In this document: piece after piece, positions 1 to 8,568 of the stretch
How positions within the stretch are numbered: the first letter of the stretch is position 1
Layout: each line of letters starts with the position of its first letter
Source of the DNA: Flavobacteriales bacterium
GTDB taxonomy: Bacteria > Bacteroidota > Bacteroidia > Flavobacteriales_F > PHOS-HE28
Reading direction: 5' to 3'
NCBI GenBank assembly: GCA_016715895.1
Contig: JADJXH010000003.1
Location: 310,001 to 374,000 of the forward strand
Length of the DNA: 64,000 bases
Program-made: the position numbers and the translations under genes
The notes under the pieces: model-generated
Database searches by the model: none
Told to the model about the DNA's origin: nothing
Seen by the model: only the letters and a program-made list of their open reading frames with translations

Positions 1-1
1 T

Positions 2-1102
2 CAGGTGCTGCGCGTCGAGGGCCAGCCCGCTCCGGGTGCCGTCGTGCAGGTGTTCGATGACCGCAGACGCCCGATCGGCCAGGGATATTACAACCCGGCC
101 AGCAAGATCCAGGTCCGCATCCTCACGCCCGATCTCGATGAACCCATCGACGACGATTTCTTCCTGCGGCGTGTGAGGGAGGCGTGGTCCTTCCGGCAGC
201 GCATGGTGGATACCGGGTCATGCCGGGTGGTCTTCGGCGAATCGGACGGCCTGCCGGCCTGTGTGGCCGATAAGTTCGGTGACGCCATCGTGCTTCAAAC
301 CCTGAGCCTGGGCATGGATCGATGGAAGCACAGCCTGGTGGACGCGCTGCGCGAGGTGACCGGCGTGACCCGTTTCTACGAGCGGAACGATGCGTCGGTC
401 AGGGAGAAGGAAGGACTGCCCCGGACAACGGGATTCCTGGGCGATCCGTTCCCGACCCGGTCCACCATCGAGGAGAACGGACTGCGCGTTCATGTGGACC
501 TGGCGGAGGGTCAGAAGACCGGGCATTTCCTCGATCAGCGACTGAACCACGCGGCCATTGAGCCGGTCGTTGCCGGTGCTGAGGTCCTCGATTGCTTCAC
601 GCATACCGGAGGGTTCGCCTTGCATGCGGCACGGTACGGGGCGAAGCAGGTGGAGGGGCTCGACATCAGCCCCACGGCCATTCGTGCAGCCGAGGTCAAC
701 GCCGAGATGAACGGACTGACCGCGCGATGCGCCTTCAGGGAGGCCAACGTCTTCGACTTCCTGGCTGAAGCGGGCCGCACGGGGCGCATGTGGGACGTGA
801 TCGTGCTCGATCCCCCTGCCTTTGCCAAGAGCAGGGCCACCATCGCCGGTGCGACCAGGGGATACAAGGAGGTCAACCTCCGGGCGATGAAGTCCCTGCG
901 GCGGGGAGGCTTCCTGGTCACCTGCAGTTGCAGCCAGCACATGACCCCGGACCTGTTCAGGGCCATGATCGCGGATGCGGCGAAGGATGCGCGGCGCCAG
1001 TTGCGTGAGGTCTACTACGGGACGCAGCCACCGGACCATCCGGTGCACTGGAGCATCCCCGAAAGCCTCTACCTCAAGTGCCTGATCCTTCAGGTGCTGT
1101 AG
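2..1102 (+). CDS. Class I SAM-dependent 23S rRNA (cytosine) methyltransferase, RlmI-like, 5' truncated by window edge
   Basis: The frame is open from base 2 and the N-terminal PUA region is already under way, so the true start lies upstream of the window. The visible part runs from the end of the PUA domain (GQGYYNP segment) through an EEHG-type beta-barrel/linker into a Rossmann methyltransferase. A SAM-binding motif (VLDCFTHTGGFAL) sits near residue 200 and a catalytic-type IVLDPPAF motif near residue 270; a later CSCS segment carries the cysteine pair typical of RlmI/RlmO-type m5C enzymes. The role is methylation of a cytosine in 23S rRNA in the cytoplasm. The last 29 bases overlap the convergent SGNH hydrolase gene. 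RlmI and RlmO-like paralogues cannot be separated from this sequence alone. Confidence 0.85.
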   Translation, partial: QVLRVEGQPAPGAVVQVFDDRRRPIGQGYYNPASKIQVRILTPDLDEPIDDDFFLRRVREAWSFRQRMVDTGSCRVVFGESDGLPACVADKFGDAIVLQTLSLGMDRWKHSLVDALREVTGVTRFYERNDASVREKEGLPRTTGFLGDPFPTRSTIEENGLRVHVDLAEGQKTGHFLDQRLNHAAIEPVVAGAEVLDCFTHTGGFALHAARYGAKQVEGLDISPTAIRAAEVNAEMNGLTARCAFREANVFDFLAEAGRTGRMWDVIVLDPPAFAKSRATIAGATRGYKEVNLRAMKSLRRGGFLVTCSCSQHMTPDLFRAMIADAAKDARRQLREVYYGTQPPDHPVHWSIPESLYLKCLILQVL

Positions 1103-2282
1103 CCAGGCTGTCCACGGGTGACGGGCGCAGCAGCAGCTGGACCACGGGCAGCAGGGCCTGGGCGCAGACCTCACCGCCGGCCCCGTTCAGGTGGCAATAG
1201 TCGATCAGGAGCTGCCGACCTCGGTGCTGGGGATCATTGAAGGGCACGTTCAGGTCGACAAGGGGCACATGCCAGCGGTGCGCCACATCGCTCAACTCGC
1301 CCAGCACCACGGGGTAGAGCGCCTTCACGTTCGGGTCCTGATGCAGGAATGCGCGTTCCTCCGCCGCCAGGAGCGCTGGTTCCCGAAGCACGAGCATCGG
1401 TTGCAGGCAGAGCACCGCCTTCACGCTGTCCCGTTGGAGCAGGAACAGGTTCGTCTCGATCGCCCGCAGGAACTGGTCCCGCGCTACGGCCTTGTGATTC
1501 CGCACCGTGGTGGCGTCATCCACGTACGCGGCCTGCCAATCCACCCGTTCACCGCACCGGACCGCATCGCGGATCATGCTCCAGGCCATGTATCCGCGGA
1601 AGGCCGCACTGTGTCGCGAAAGCCAGTGCCCCATGTACGTGAACAGTCCGCCCGCGGAGGGTTCCTGAAGCCTCGGGCGCCAGAATTGATAACGGAAGTC
1701 CTCCATGTACCGGTAGTTCGTGTCGTTCACGAAGTGGTCGTTCGCGCCGTCGAAGAAGATCACCATGTCCGGGTCGTAGGACAACAGCTCGGTGATCAGG
1801 TATTGCGTGTGCTGGAACACCTGATACCCGGTGACGGCCGCATTGATCACCTCGATGCGCTGCCCGGGCATGGCCTGGTTCAACAGCCGCTCGAGATGGG
1901 CATCCACCGTCTCCGTCTGGTCCACATGCACCACGGGGTAGGGGGCGGCGCTGCTGATGCCGTGCGCGGCCGACCCGCCCAGGAAGAAGATGCGCACCGT
2001 ACCGGGCGGCTTGACCTGCGGCACATCCGACGAACGCCTGAACCCATTCGCGTTGATGGCCATCCGCACGTGGTCGCCCTCGCGCTCCTCATAGCCGGGG
2101 ACGTGCTCATAGACCCTGTAGGAGTTGAAGCGGAACTTATTCTCGCTGGCCTTGTGCAGTACGTGGCCCAGGTAGTATCGGGCGCCCAGTTCCACGCAGG
2201 CGACGGTGAACACGAGAAGGAAGAGGATGTACCCGATGCGTCCCAGGAGGGAACGGCGCACGGGCTGGGCGGGGACAGGCAT
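1074..2282 (-). CDS. SGNH/GDSL-family hydrolase with N-terminal membrane anchor
   Basis: 402 residues from the chosen ATG. A single hydrophobic segment (about residues 15-32) near the N-terminus suggests a membrane-anchored or exported enzyme. SGNH blocks are visible: GGSAAHG (block I serine, near residue 104), a glycine in the INAAVTGYQV region, GANDHF (block III Asn) and DYCHLNGAG near the C-terminus (catalytic Asp/His). Members are esterases or acyl/acetyl hydrolases acting on polysaccharides or lipids; the substrate is unknown. The start at 2282 was preferred over longer in-frame starts because a TACTTTCG promoter word (complement of 2301-2308) lies 18 bases upstream and the longer versions would run into comEC. 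Divergent from comEC, convergent with the methyltransferase. Confidence 0.8.
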   Translation of the reverse strand: MPVPAQPVRRSLLGRIGYILFLLVFTVACVELGARYYLGHVLHKASENKFRFNSYRVYEHVPGYEEREGDHVRMAINANGFRRSSDVPQVKPPGTVRIFFLGGSAAHGISSAAPYPVVHVDQTETVDAHLERLLNQAMPGQRIEVINAAVTGYQVFQHTQYLITELLSYDPDMVIFFDGANDHFVNDTNYRYMEDFRYQFWRPRLQEPSAGGLFTYMGHWLSRHSAAFRGYMAWSMIRDAVRCGERVDWQAAYVDDATTVRNHKAVARDQFLRAIETNLFLLQRDSVKAVLCLQPMLVLREPALLAAEERAFLHQDPNVKALYPVVLGELSDVAHRWHVPLVDLNVPFNDPQHRGRQLLIDYCHLNGAGGEVCAQALLPVVQLLLRPSPVDSLATAPEGSGT

Positions 2283-2300
2283 GACGGTCGGCTGGGTCGG

Positions 2301-2348
2301 CGAAAGTACCGAGCGTTCACCACGGAAAGGCCTGATGGGATACCTTGG
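2301..2348. promoter_or_regulatory. Divergent promoter pair for the SGNH hydrolase and comEC
   Basis: Two Bacteroidota-type -7 words face away from each other: TACTTTCG on the minus strand (2308-2301) for the SGNH hydrolase and TACCTTGG on the plus strand (2341-2348), 10 bases before the comEC start. Each differs from TAnnTTTG by one base. No clear TTG at the -33 position was found for either. Confidence 0.45.
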
Positions 2349-2358
2349 GTCCTCGGCC

Positions 2359-4461
2359 ATGGAGCGCGCATCCCTGTTCTGGTCCGGTTGGCACCGTGCG
2401 CCCATGCTGCGGTTCGCGGTGCCGTTCGCGGCGGGCCTGGCGATCGGATCACTCCTCACGCTGTCCTCGGAGGTCTGCATCATCCTCGGTGCGCTGGCCC
2501 TGCTGCTGGTCGCTGTTCAGGCCTTCATCGCCTTCCCCTTCCGCCACCGGTGGCTGCCCTACGCTGCATCGATGCCGGCCATGCTGATCGCAGGAATGTG
2601 CTGGTGGGTCGTGAGCACGTCCGATATGCGTCCGCCTCGGGAAGCCACCGGGGCCCACCTGGTGGAGGTGGATGTGGTGCACGGTGCATCCGCCCGCCAT
2701 GTGCGGTGCGATGCGAGGCTCCTGCGGTCCTGGTCCACCGATGGGGTGCATCCGACGAACGCGATGGCCATGCTCACGCTCGCCAAGGACTCCCTGGCCC
2801 CGCGCCTGCGGCCGGGCGATGTGCTCCTTGTCCACGCTGACCTGGGCCCGCCCACGCGCACGCCCGATCCTGGAGGCTTCGATGTGCGCGCATGGCTCGC
2901 CGCCCGGGGCATCCATGACCAGGCCTTCGTGGCCGATGATCACTGGAGGATGCTCGATCATCGCTGGCGATGGACGGACCTCTTCCTGCCTGCACAGGAG
3001 CGGGTGTGGGAATGGCTTGCACGGAGCGGGCTTCGCGATCGCGAAAAGGCCGTGGTGCTGGCGCTGTTACTGGGGATCCGGAATGAGCTGGACGCCGATC
3101 AGAAGGACGCGTTCGCCAGGAGCGGGACCATGCACGTGCTTGCGGTGAGCGGCATGCATGTGGCGCTCATCTATTGGGTGCTCATGGTCCTGCTCAAGCC
3201 GCTGGGTGGAGGGGTCGCGGCACGTTGGGCCCGCGCGCTCATCGCCTTCCTCGTGCTTTGGGGGTATGCAGGCATCACCAGCGCCACCCCTTCGGTGCTC
3301 CGGGCCACAGTGATGTGCTCCCTGTTCGTCGTCGCAGGTCTCATGGGGCGGCGCTCCGCCACGCTCAACACCCTCGCCGGTTCGGCCCTGCTCCTTCTCG
3401 TCTGGGACCCGCGCATGCTCTTCCAGCTCAGCTTCCAACTTTCCTTTCTGGCCGTCCTCGGCATCGTGCTGTGCTACGACCCCATCCGCCGCCTTTGGTC
3501 CCCGGCCAACATCCTTCTCCGGTACTGTTGGTCCCTGATCTCGGTCTCCCTCGCCGCCCAATTGTTCACCACACCCTTGTCCCTGGCGGTGTTCAACGCC
3601 TTCCCGGTCTGGTTCCTGCCGGCCAACATCATCATCGTCACCCTGGTCAACATCGGCGTCGTTGGCGGCATGCTGCTCCTGGTCACGCTTCAGGTACCGG
3701 TCCTGGGGCCGTTCGTGGCCGACGCCCTCGGCGGATTGGTGTGGCTGCTGGGCCAGGCGGGCCGGTTCTTCGCGGATGCTCCGTTCGCCTATCCCGATGT
3801 GCGGGTGACCTCCGCACAGAGCGCGTTGATCATGGTCATCATCCTGGCCATCGGCCTCGATCGCCTGGGAGGCCTTCGGGCGGGACGGTGGCTGGCATTG
3901 GCCACGCTCCCAATGCTGGCGTTCAGTATTGCACGTCAGGTGGTGCTGTCCACTTCACAGCGTCAGCTCGTGGTCTTCGATGAACGGGCCGGCCTGGTGA
4001 TGGCCCTGCGCGAAGGCCCCACGGCCGTGGTGGTGGAGAGCGCTCCGGGTCTGGCGAACGCGCGACAGCGCGTCGAGCGGTTCACCCGCGCCAGTGGAGC
4101 AAAGGTGGTGGACACGCTGTCGACCATCGCGCTTCGCGCCACGGTGCCGGTGCGCTCCGCGTTCTCTGCGGGCGGTGCCGGAGCCTGGTTCGGCGCGGGG
4201 ATGGGTGTTCTGCTCGTGGATGCGGACCCTCCTCCTCCCGGAGGTCCGGCGTTCGACGCGCTGGTCTTCCTCGCGGATCCGCAGCAGGCGGCAGAGGCGG
4301 CGTTCATGCGGCTGCGACCCGGTGGACACGTGGTGCTGGCCGGCATGCTGGACGGACTGGAGCGCTGGCGCCTTCGGAAGCGTTGCGCCGAGCTGGGGCT
4401 CGCCTGCCATGATGTCCGGCGCGACGGGGCCTTCGTTCATCCGGTCGGTCGTTCGGACTGA
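2359..4461 (+). CDS. comEC: ComEC/Rec2-family DNA uptake channel
   Basis: 700 residues. It has several N-terminal membrane helices, a DUF4131-like soluble segment (about 75-220), then the ComEC_N competence domain whose hallmark is seen around residue 255 (GTMHVLAVSGMHVALIYW), with many following transmembrane segments. The C-terminal third resembles the ComEC metallo-beta-lactamase region but lacks an HxHxDH metal motif, so that domain is degenerate, as seen in other Bacteroidota ComEC proteins. The product forms the inner-membrane channel for single-stranded DNA during natural transformation. ATG at 2359 is preferred over an ATG at 2338 because the TACCTTGG word at 2341-2348 would lie inside the longer ORF. 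Confidence 0.88.
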   Translation: MERASLFWSGWHRAPMLRFAVPFAAGLAIGSLLTLSSEVCIILGALALLLVAVQAFIAFPFRHRWLPYAASMPAMLIAGMCWWVVSTSDMRPPREATGAHLVEVDVVHGASARHVRCDARLLRSWSTDGVHPTNAMAMLTLAKDSLAPRLRPGDVLLVHADLGPPTRTPDPGGFDVRAWLAARGIHDQAFVADDHWRMLDHRWRWTDLFLPAQERVWEWLARSGLRDREKAVVLALLLGIRNELDADQKDAFARSGTMHVLAVSGMHVALIYWVLMVLLKPLGGGVAARWARALIAFLVLWGYAGITSATPSVLRATVMCSLFVVAGLMGRRSATLNTLAGSALLLLVWDPRMLFQLSFQLSFLAVLGIVLCYDPIRRLWSPANILLRYCWSLISVSLAAQLFTTPLSLAVFNAFPVWFLPANIIIVTLVNIGVVGGMLLLVTLQVPVLGPFVADALGGLVWLLGQAGRFFADAPFAYPDVRVTSAQSALIMVIILAIGLDRLGGLRAGRWLALATLPMLAFSIARQVVLSTSQRQLVVFDERAGLVMALREGPTAVVVESAPGLANARQRVERFTRASGAKVVDTLSTIALRATVPVRSAFSAGGAGAWFGAGMGVLLVDADPPPPGGPAFDALVFLADPQQAAEAAFMRLRPGGHVVLAGMLDGLERWRLRKRCAELGLACHDVRRDGAFVHPVGRSD

Positions 4462-4542
4462 CCCGAACATCAAGGAGCGGGCTATGCCACCTTGCTGAGG
4501 GTCTGCCAGGCCGCTGTCCCACACCCATGCATCTTTGCCCTC

Positions 4543-4905
4543 ATGTGGGTGGACCGCATCCGATGGGCGCGCGTGGACGATCCACGGCTGGAAGGGCTTC
4601 CGGTGGACGCCCACCTCCGCCTCACCCTGCGCGGACATGTCCTTCGGCTGGTCCGAACGCGCTCCGGCCTCTTCGCGCTGGAGGACCGCTGCCCGCATCA
4701 GGGACGGAGCTTCGAGGGCGGTTGGTGCGAAGAGGGTCACCTGGTCTGTCCCTGGCACCGGTTCGCTTTCGACCCGGCCACGGGAAGGGCCCGGCGTGGC
4801 AGCACAGTGAACGTGGGCACATACCCGATGGAACAGCGCAGCGACGGCCTGTACATCGGCTTCCCGTACACCACCATCCGGCTGTTCGGCATCGACCTTT
4901 GGTGA
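4543..4905 (+). CDS. Rieske [2Fe-2S] domain protein
   Basis: 120 residues, a single Rieske domain. The cluster ligands are Cys50-Pro-His52 and Cys69-Pro-Trp-His72, spaced as in ferredoxin-type Rieske proteins (NirD or dioxygenase ferredoxin subunits). No other domain and no signal peptide are visible, so it is probably a soluble cytoplasmic electron carrier. No partner oxygenase or reductase is adjacent: the preceding gene is comEC and the next is on the opposite strand. ATG at 4543 was chosen over a TTG at 4492; a CATCTTTG word (4530-4537) lies 5 bases before the ATG. Confidence 0.85.
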   Translation: MWVDRIRWARVDDPRLEGLPVDAHLRLTLRGHVLRLVRTRSGLFALEDRCPHQGRSFEGGWCEEGHLVCPWHRFAFDPATGRARRGSTVNVGTYPMEQRSDGLYIGFPYTTIRLFGIDLW

Positions 4906-4931
4906 CCGGTGCTGAGCGCGGAACGACCGGT

Positions 4932-5801
4932 TCACACAGCGGACAGGGGGAAGGTCTCCTTTATTCGCACGCCCTTCTCCGTCTCCTGCACCGTGCAGCA
5001 CTGGTTCGTCGCGTCGTGCTCGAAGAAGAGCACGTGCTCTTTCCGGGCCGCGAGCTCCAGCACATCTCGTTTTTCCTGAAGGGTCAGGAGTGGGCGTGTA
5101 TCATAGCCCATCACCCAGGGCAGGGGGATGTGGTGCACACTGGGCAGCAGGTCGGCCATGTAGATGAGCGTGCGGCCCTTGTGCTCGATGAAGGGGATCA
5201 TCATCGCGTCGGTATGGCCGTTCACCAGGAGCACCCCGAAGCCGGTGAAGACCTCCGGGATGAAGAGGTTCTCCTCCGCGCTGCGCCGTCCGATGTCAAC
5301 GAAGCGCAACTGCCCGCTCTCCTGGATGGGCAGGATGTTCTCCTTCAGGAAGCTGGCCTTCTCACGGGCGTTGGGCATTGTCGCCCACTTCCAATGGTGC
5401 TCATTGCTCCAGTACGTGGCGTTCCTGAAGGCCGGCTCGAAGCCATCGCGCGCGCTGTTCCAACGGATGCTGCCCCCGCAATGGTCGAAGTGCAGGTGGG
5501 TGAGGAAGACGTCCGTGATGTCGTCCCGGTGGAAGCCCGCCGTTCTCAGGGAGCTGTCCAGCGTGGCATCGCCGTGCGGTTCATAATGGCTGAAGAACTT
5601 GCTGTCCTGCTTGTCGCCGAGCCCGTTGTCGATGAGGATGCGGCGGTCGCCGTCCACCACCAGCAGGCAGCGCATGGCCCAGGTGCAGAGGTTCTTTTCA
5701 TCGGGAGGGTGGGCCTTGCTCCAGAGGGTCTTGGGCACCACGCCGAACATGGCGCCCCCGTCGAGCTTGAAGAGACCGGTGTCGATGACGTGGAGTTCCA
5801 T
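4932..5801 (-). CDS. Metallo-beta-lactamase-fold hydrolase
   Basis: 289 residues. The MBL signature THLHFDHCGG gives His102, His104, Asp106 and His107; a further metal-site His lies in VNGHTDAM, an Asp in YMADLLP, and a late FFEHDA supplies the last His. No signal peptide is seen. The family hydrolyses thioesters, lactones, phosphodiesters and related substrates; this subgroup is annotated only as MBL-fold hydrolase and the substrate cannot be named. A TAGCTTCG word on the minus strand (complement of 5812-5819) lies 10 bases before the ATG. Convergent with the Rieske gene. Confidence 0.85.
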   Translation of the reverse strand: MELHVIDTGLFKLDGGAMFGVVPKTLWSKAHPPDEKNLCTWAMRCLLVVDGDRRILIDNGLGDKQDSKFFSHYEPHGDATLDSSLRTAGFHRDDITDVFLTHLHFDHCGGSIRWNSARDGFEPAFRNATYWSNEHHWKWATMPNAREKASFLKENILPIQESGQLRFVDIGRRSAEENLFIPEVFTGFGVLLVNGHTDAMMIPFIEHKGRTLIYMADLLPSVHHIPLPWVMGYDTRPLLTLQEKRDVLELAARKEHVLFFEHDATNQCCTVQETEKGVRIKETFPLSAV

Positions 5802-5846
5802 CGTTGTGCGCCGAAGCTAAGGAGCAAAGGCGTGGGGGTAAAGATG

Positions 5847-5895
5847 GTGCGAAGGTGGAGAGGTGGAAAGGTGCAATGGCGCGATGGCGCGGTAC
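5847..5895. repeat. Short-word repeat stretch upstream of the zeta-like kinase
   Basis: A purine-rich stretch built from near-repeats of words such as aggtgga/aggtgcaa and gatggcgc. It belongs to the same style of low-complexity intergenic sequence seen at 6653, 8569, 28532, 46569 and 58797, each locus using a different word. Confidence 0.4.
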
Positions 5896-5931
5896 GGATC
5901 ACGGCGGCGAGGCCTCAGCTACCTTCGTCGC

Positions 5932-6456
5932 ATGCCCAGGCGCAAGCCCCGCTGCATCATCATCGCCGGTCCGAACGGTGCCGGGAAGACGACCTTCGCG
6001 CGGGAGTTCCTGCCGAAGGACGCCGGGGTGTTGCACTTCGTGAACGCGGACCTCATCGCTGCCGGGCTTTCCCCCTTGGATCCACCCGCTGCACAAGTGG
6101 CAGCGGCCCGGATCTTCTTGGAGGAACTGGATCGCCTTGCGGCAGCGCGGGTCGACTTCGCGTTCGAGACCACCCTCAGCGGCCGCACCTATCTGGAGCG
6201 GGTGCAGCGATGGCGGGGACAAGGGTATCGGGTCGAAGTGGTGTTCCTGAAACTCAGCAGCGTGGACCTGGCCCTGAAGCGTGTCGCTTTGCGCGTGAAG
6301 CAGGGCGGCCACCATGTGCCGGAGGCGGATGTGCGCAGACGCTTCGCGCGTGGTTGGCTTAACTTTGAGACGGTCTACCTATCCTCGGTGGATGCTTGGG
6401 CGGTATATGACAACACCGGAGACATCCCTCGGTTGATCAAACGATCCGATGGCTAG
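5932..6456 (+). CDS. Zeta-toxin-like P-loop kinase/ATPase
   Basis: 174 residues. A P-loop, AGPNGAGKTT, occupies residues 12-21, followed by an NADLIA segment and an FAFETTLSGRTYLE segment, the pattern of zeta-toxin/AAA_33-type small nucleotide kinases. A late basic stretch (HHVPEADVRRRFARGWLNF) resembles the lid and substrate region. Authentic zeta toxins phosphorylate UDP-N-acetylglucosamine and block wall synthesis; whether this relative is toxic is unknown. ATG at 5932 was chosen because a TACCTTCG word (5920-5927) precedes it by 4 bases. Its stop overlaps the start of a 54-residue ORF by 8 bases, the arrangement of a translationally coupled two-gene module. Confidence 0.8.
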   Translation: MPRRKPRCIIIAGPNGAGKTTFAREFLPKDAGVLHFVNADLIAAGLSPLDPPAAQVAAARIFLEELDRLAAARVDFAFETTLSGRTYLERVQRWRGQGYRVEVVFLKLSSVDLALKRVALRVKQGGHHVPEADVRRRFARGWLNFETVYLSSVDAWAVYDNTGDIPRLIKRSDG

Positions 6457-6613
6457 TTCGAAGCAAGCGTTGAACAGGGAGACCGACGAGTTCGTAGCAG
6501 CTGTCGGCCGTGCCCTGAGGCGAGCCGCGAAGGCCGCCCGCAAGACCGCCCGTATGCACGGCACGCCCATCGCCATCATGAAGGACGGCAAGGTGGTGCT
6601 GGTGAAGCCTTGA
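6449..6613 (+). CDS. Small basic protein coupled to the zeta-like kinase (putative antitoxin or partner)
   Basis: 54 residues, starting MASSKQALNRETDEFV and ending GTPIAIMKDGKVVLVKP. The ATG lies inside the last codons of the kinase gene (ATGGCTAG overlap of 8 bases), so translation is probably coupled. The N-terminal half is an amphipathic, Arg/Lys/Ala-rich helix; the C-terminal half ends in a short beta-strand-like IAIMKDGKVV segment. Small proteins with the same GTPI-x-KDGKVV type of ending often follow zeta-like kinase genes in other bacteria, which is recalled and not tested. It does not resemble the epsilon antitoxin. Real-gene confidence comes from the coupling and the codon pattern. 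Confidence 0.6.
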   Translation: MASSKQALNRETDEFVAAVGRALRRAAKAARKTARMHGTPIAIMKDGKVVLVKP

Positions 6614-6652
6614 CGTCAGGGGCGCTCCCCACACACCCCCGTTGAAGCATTC

Positions 6653-6690
6653 CATGGGCACATGGCCGCATGAGCTCATGGGCACATGCA
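6653..6690. repeat. Palindromic short-word repeat before the Mur ligase gene
   Basis: The words catgggcacatg occur twice around gccgcatgagct, giving several self-complementary CATG-containing words immediately upstream of the Mur ligase start. Same style as the other intergenic word repeats in this window. Confidence 0.4.
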
Positions 6691-6700
6691 CCTTCGCCCC

Positions 6701-8062
6701 ATGCGCACGGTCCATTTCATCGCCATCGGCGGAAGCGCCATGCACAACCTGGCCATCGCCCTGCACCAGAAGGGCTACGAGGTCACCGGCAGCGACGACG
6801 AGATCTTCGAGCCCAGCCGCAGTCGCCTCGACCGCCTGGGCCTGCTGCCCGACAAGCTCGGCTGGGACCCGCTCCGCATCCACAGCGGCATCGACGCGGT
6901 GATCCTGGGCATGCACGCCCGCGCCGACAACCCCGAGCTGGTGCGCGCACAGGAGCTCGGCATCCCCGTGTTCAGCTACCCCTCGTACTTCCATGAGCAG
7001 ACCAGGGACAAGACGCGCGTGGTGATCGGCGGAAGCCACGGAAAGACCACCATCACCAGCATGATCATCCACGTGCTGCGGCAGGCGGGCGTGGAGTTCG
7101 ACTACCTCGTGGGCGCGCAGCTCGAAGGCTTCGACTGCATGGTGCGGCTGAGCCCCATCAGCCAGGTGGCCATCATCGAGGGCGACGAGTACCTCGCCTC
7201 GGCCCTGGAGCCCGTGCCCAAGTTCCACCTGTACCGGCCGGACATCGCGCTGATCAGCGGCATCGCGTGGGATCACATCAACGTGTTCAAGACCTTCGAG
7301 AGCTACGTGGACCAGTTCCGCACCTTCATCCGCGAGATCGAGCCGGGCGGCAAGCTCGTGTACTGCGCGGAGGATGTGGAGGTGAAGCGGGTGGCGGAGG
7401 AGCCGGAGGTGTCGGCCACGCGCATCCCCTACGGCGTGCCCGCACACCGCATCGAGGACGGCACCACGGTTCTGCTCACAGCTCAGGGCGAGATGCCGCT
7501 GCAGGTCTTCGGCCGGCACAACCTCATGAACCTGGAGGGCGCACGGCACGTGTGCCACCAGCTCGGCATCGGCGACACCGTGTTCTTCAACGCCATCCGC
7601 AGCTTCCACGGTGCGGCCAAGCGGCTGGAAAAGCTGGCCGAGCAGGGGAGGAAAGTGGTGTACAAGGATTTCGCCCACAGCCCCAGCAAGCTGAAGGCCA
7701 CGGTGGAGGCCGTGCGCGAGCAGTTCCCCGGGCGCAGGCTCGTGGCCTGCATGGAGCTGCACACTTACAGCAGCCTCAGCGAGGGCTTTCTCGATCAGTA
7801 CGCGGGCGCCATGGACCAGGCCGATGCGGCCATCGTGTTCTACGATCCGCACGCGGTACAGCTCAAGCGCCTGCCATCGATCCCGCCCGAGCGCATCCAG
7901 CGCGGTTTCGCGCGCCCCGACCTGCAGGTGCTCACCGACCCGATCCAGCTGATGGGCGCGGTGCGCGCGGCGCAGGCCGATCCCGGCGTGCTCCTGATGA
8001 TGAGCAGCGGCAACTTCGGGGGGCTCGACCTTCAGGCCTTGAGCGAGGCGTTCATCGCCTGA
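6701..8062 (+). CDS. Mur ligase family protein, Mpl-type (UDP-N-acetylmuramate:tripeptide ligase)
   Basis: 453 residues. It starts with the MurC/Mpl dinucleotide-like motif HFIAIGGSAMHNLAIAL (residues 4-20) and has an ATP-binding P-loop GGSHGKTTITSMI near residue 110, then the central and C-terminal Mur ligase domains. The segment YKDFAHSPSKLKATVEAVRE near residue 325 is typical of Mpl, where MurC has DDYGHHP. Mpl joins recycled L-Ala-gamma-D-Glu-meso-DAP peptide to UDP-MurNAc in peptidoglycan recycling. ATG at 6701 was chosen because the GGSAM motif then begins at the usual distance; an ATG five codons earlier is possible. Confidence 0.82.
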   Translation: MRTVHFIAIGGSAMHNLAIALHQKGYEVTGSDDEIFEPSRSRLDRLGLLPDKLGWDPLRIHSGIDAVILGMHARADNPELVRAQELGIPVFSYPSYFHEQTRDKTRVVIGGSHGKTTITSMIIHVLRQAGVEFDYLVGAQLEGFDCMVRLSPISQVAIIEGDEYLASALEPVPKFHLYRPDIALISGIAWDHINVFKTFESYVDQFRTFIREIEPGGKLVYCAEDVEVKRVAEEPEVSATRIPYGVPAHRIEDGTTVLLTAQGEMPLQVFGRHNLMNLEGARHVCHQLGIGDTVFFNAIRSFHGAAKRLEKLAEQGRKVVYKDFAHSPSKLKATVEAVREQFPGRRLVACMELHTYSSLSEGFLDQYAGAMDQADAAIVFYDPHAVQLKRLPSIPPERIQRGFARPDLQVLTDPIQLMGAVRAAQADPGVLLMMSSGNFGGLDLQALSEAFIA

Positions 8063-8073
8063 TCCGCAGGCGA

Positions 8074-8547
8074 TCAGGTCATCCGGCGCAGCACCTTGTG
8101 CACCAGCAGGGTGGTGAGCAGCGTGTTGAACGCGCCCAACAGGAGCAGCAGGAAGAACGAGAGGCTGGCGTAATTGAACGGGGTGAAGAAGCGTTCAAAG
8201 CGCGAACGGGCGTCCGCCTCGTCATGACCGGCGGCGATCGCCTGGTCCACCAGGGCGTTGATGTGAACAGGGAAGGAGGTGACGTCCATCCAGGTGTAGT
8301 AGGCCAGCAGGAAGGCCGCGATCAACAGGGTGTACAACGCGGCGGCCCTGAACCCCGCCCGGAACAGCTGGGGCACCCCGCTGCGCGGCTCGTCGCGCAA
8401 CATGGAGCGAGCGGCCAGAAAGGGGATGAGCACGAGGGCCAGCAGATGGACGGGCATGTAGAACGGCGGGTCAGGCGCCCGACCCACCCCAAGCAGCACC
8501 ACACGAAGGGCCATGGAGGCAAGGGCGATGAGGAAGGCGGTCTTCAT
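8074..8547 (-). CDS. Small integral membrane protein, DUF4199-like
   Basis: 157 residues with about four hydrophobic segments: an N-terminal pair (residues 5-47), one in the middle (about 68-86) and one near the C-terminus (about 128-148). The loop before the last helix is polar and acidic (HDEADARSRFERFF). Arrangement and length resemble DUF4199 proteins common in Bacteroidota, but the match is by recall and weak. No function can be assigned. Convergent with the Mur ligase gene, 11 bases apart. Confidence 0.6.
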   Translation of the reverse strand: MKTAFLIALASMALRVVLLGVGRAPDPPFYMPVHLLALVLIPFLAARSMLRDEPRSGVPQLFRAGFRAAALYTLLIAAFLLAYYTWMDVTSFPVHINALVDQAIAAGHDEADARSRFERFFTPFNYASLSFFLLLLLGAFNTLLTTLLVHKVLRRMT

Positions 8548-8568
8548 GGGAGTTGTGGGATCGCTCCG

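Noticed and set aside
218..1174. Long minus-strand ORF over the RlmI-like gene
   Set aside because: Antisense shadow of a well-supported gene; composition is typical of a high-G+C reverse frame and no motif is present.
1191..2840. 549-codon plus-strand ORF over the SGNH hydrolase
   Set aside because: Runs antisense to the clear SGNH motifs and has a His/Val/Arg-rich, motif-free translation.
4000..4461. Functional metallo-beta-lactamase domain at the C-terminus of ComEC
   Set aside because: No HxHxDH motif could be found; only a degenerate remnant of the domain is visible.
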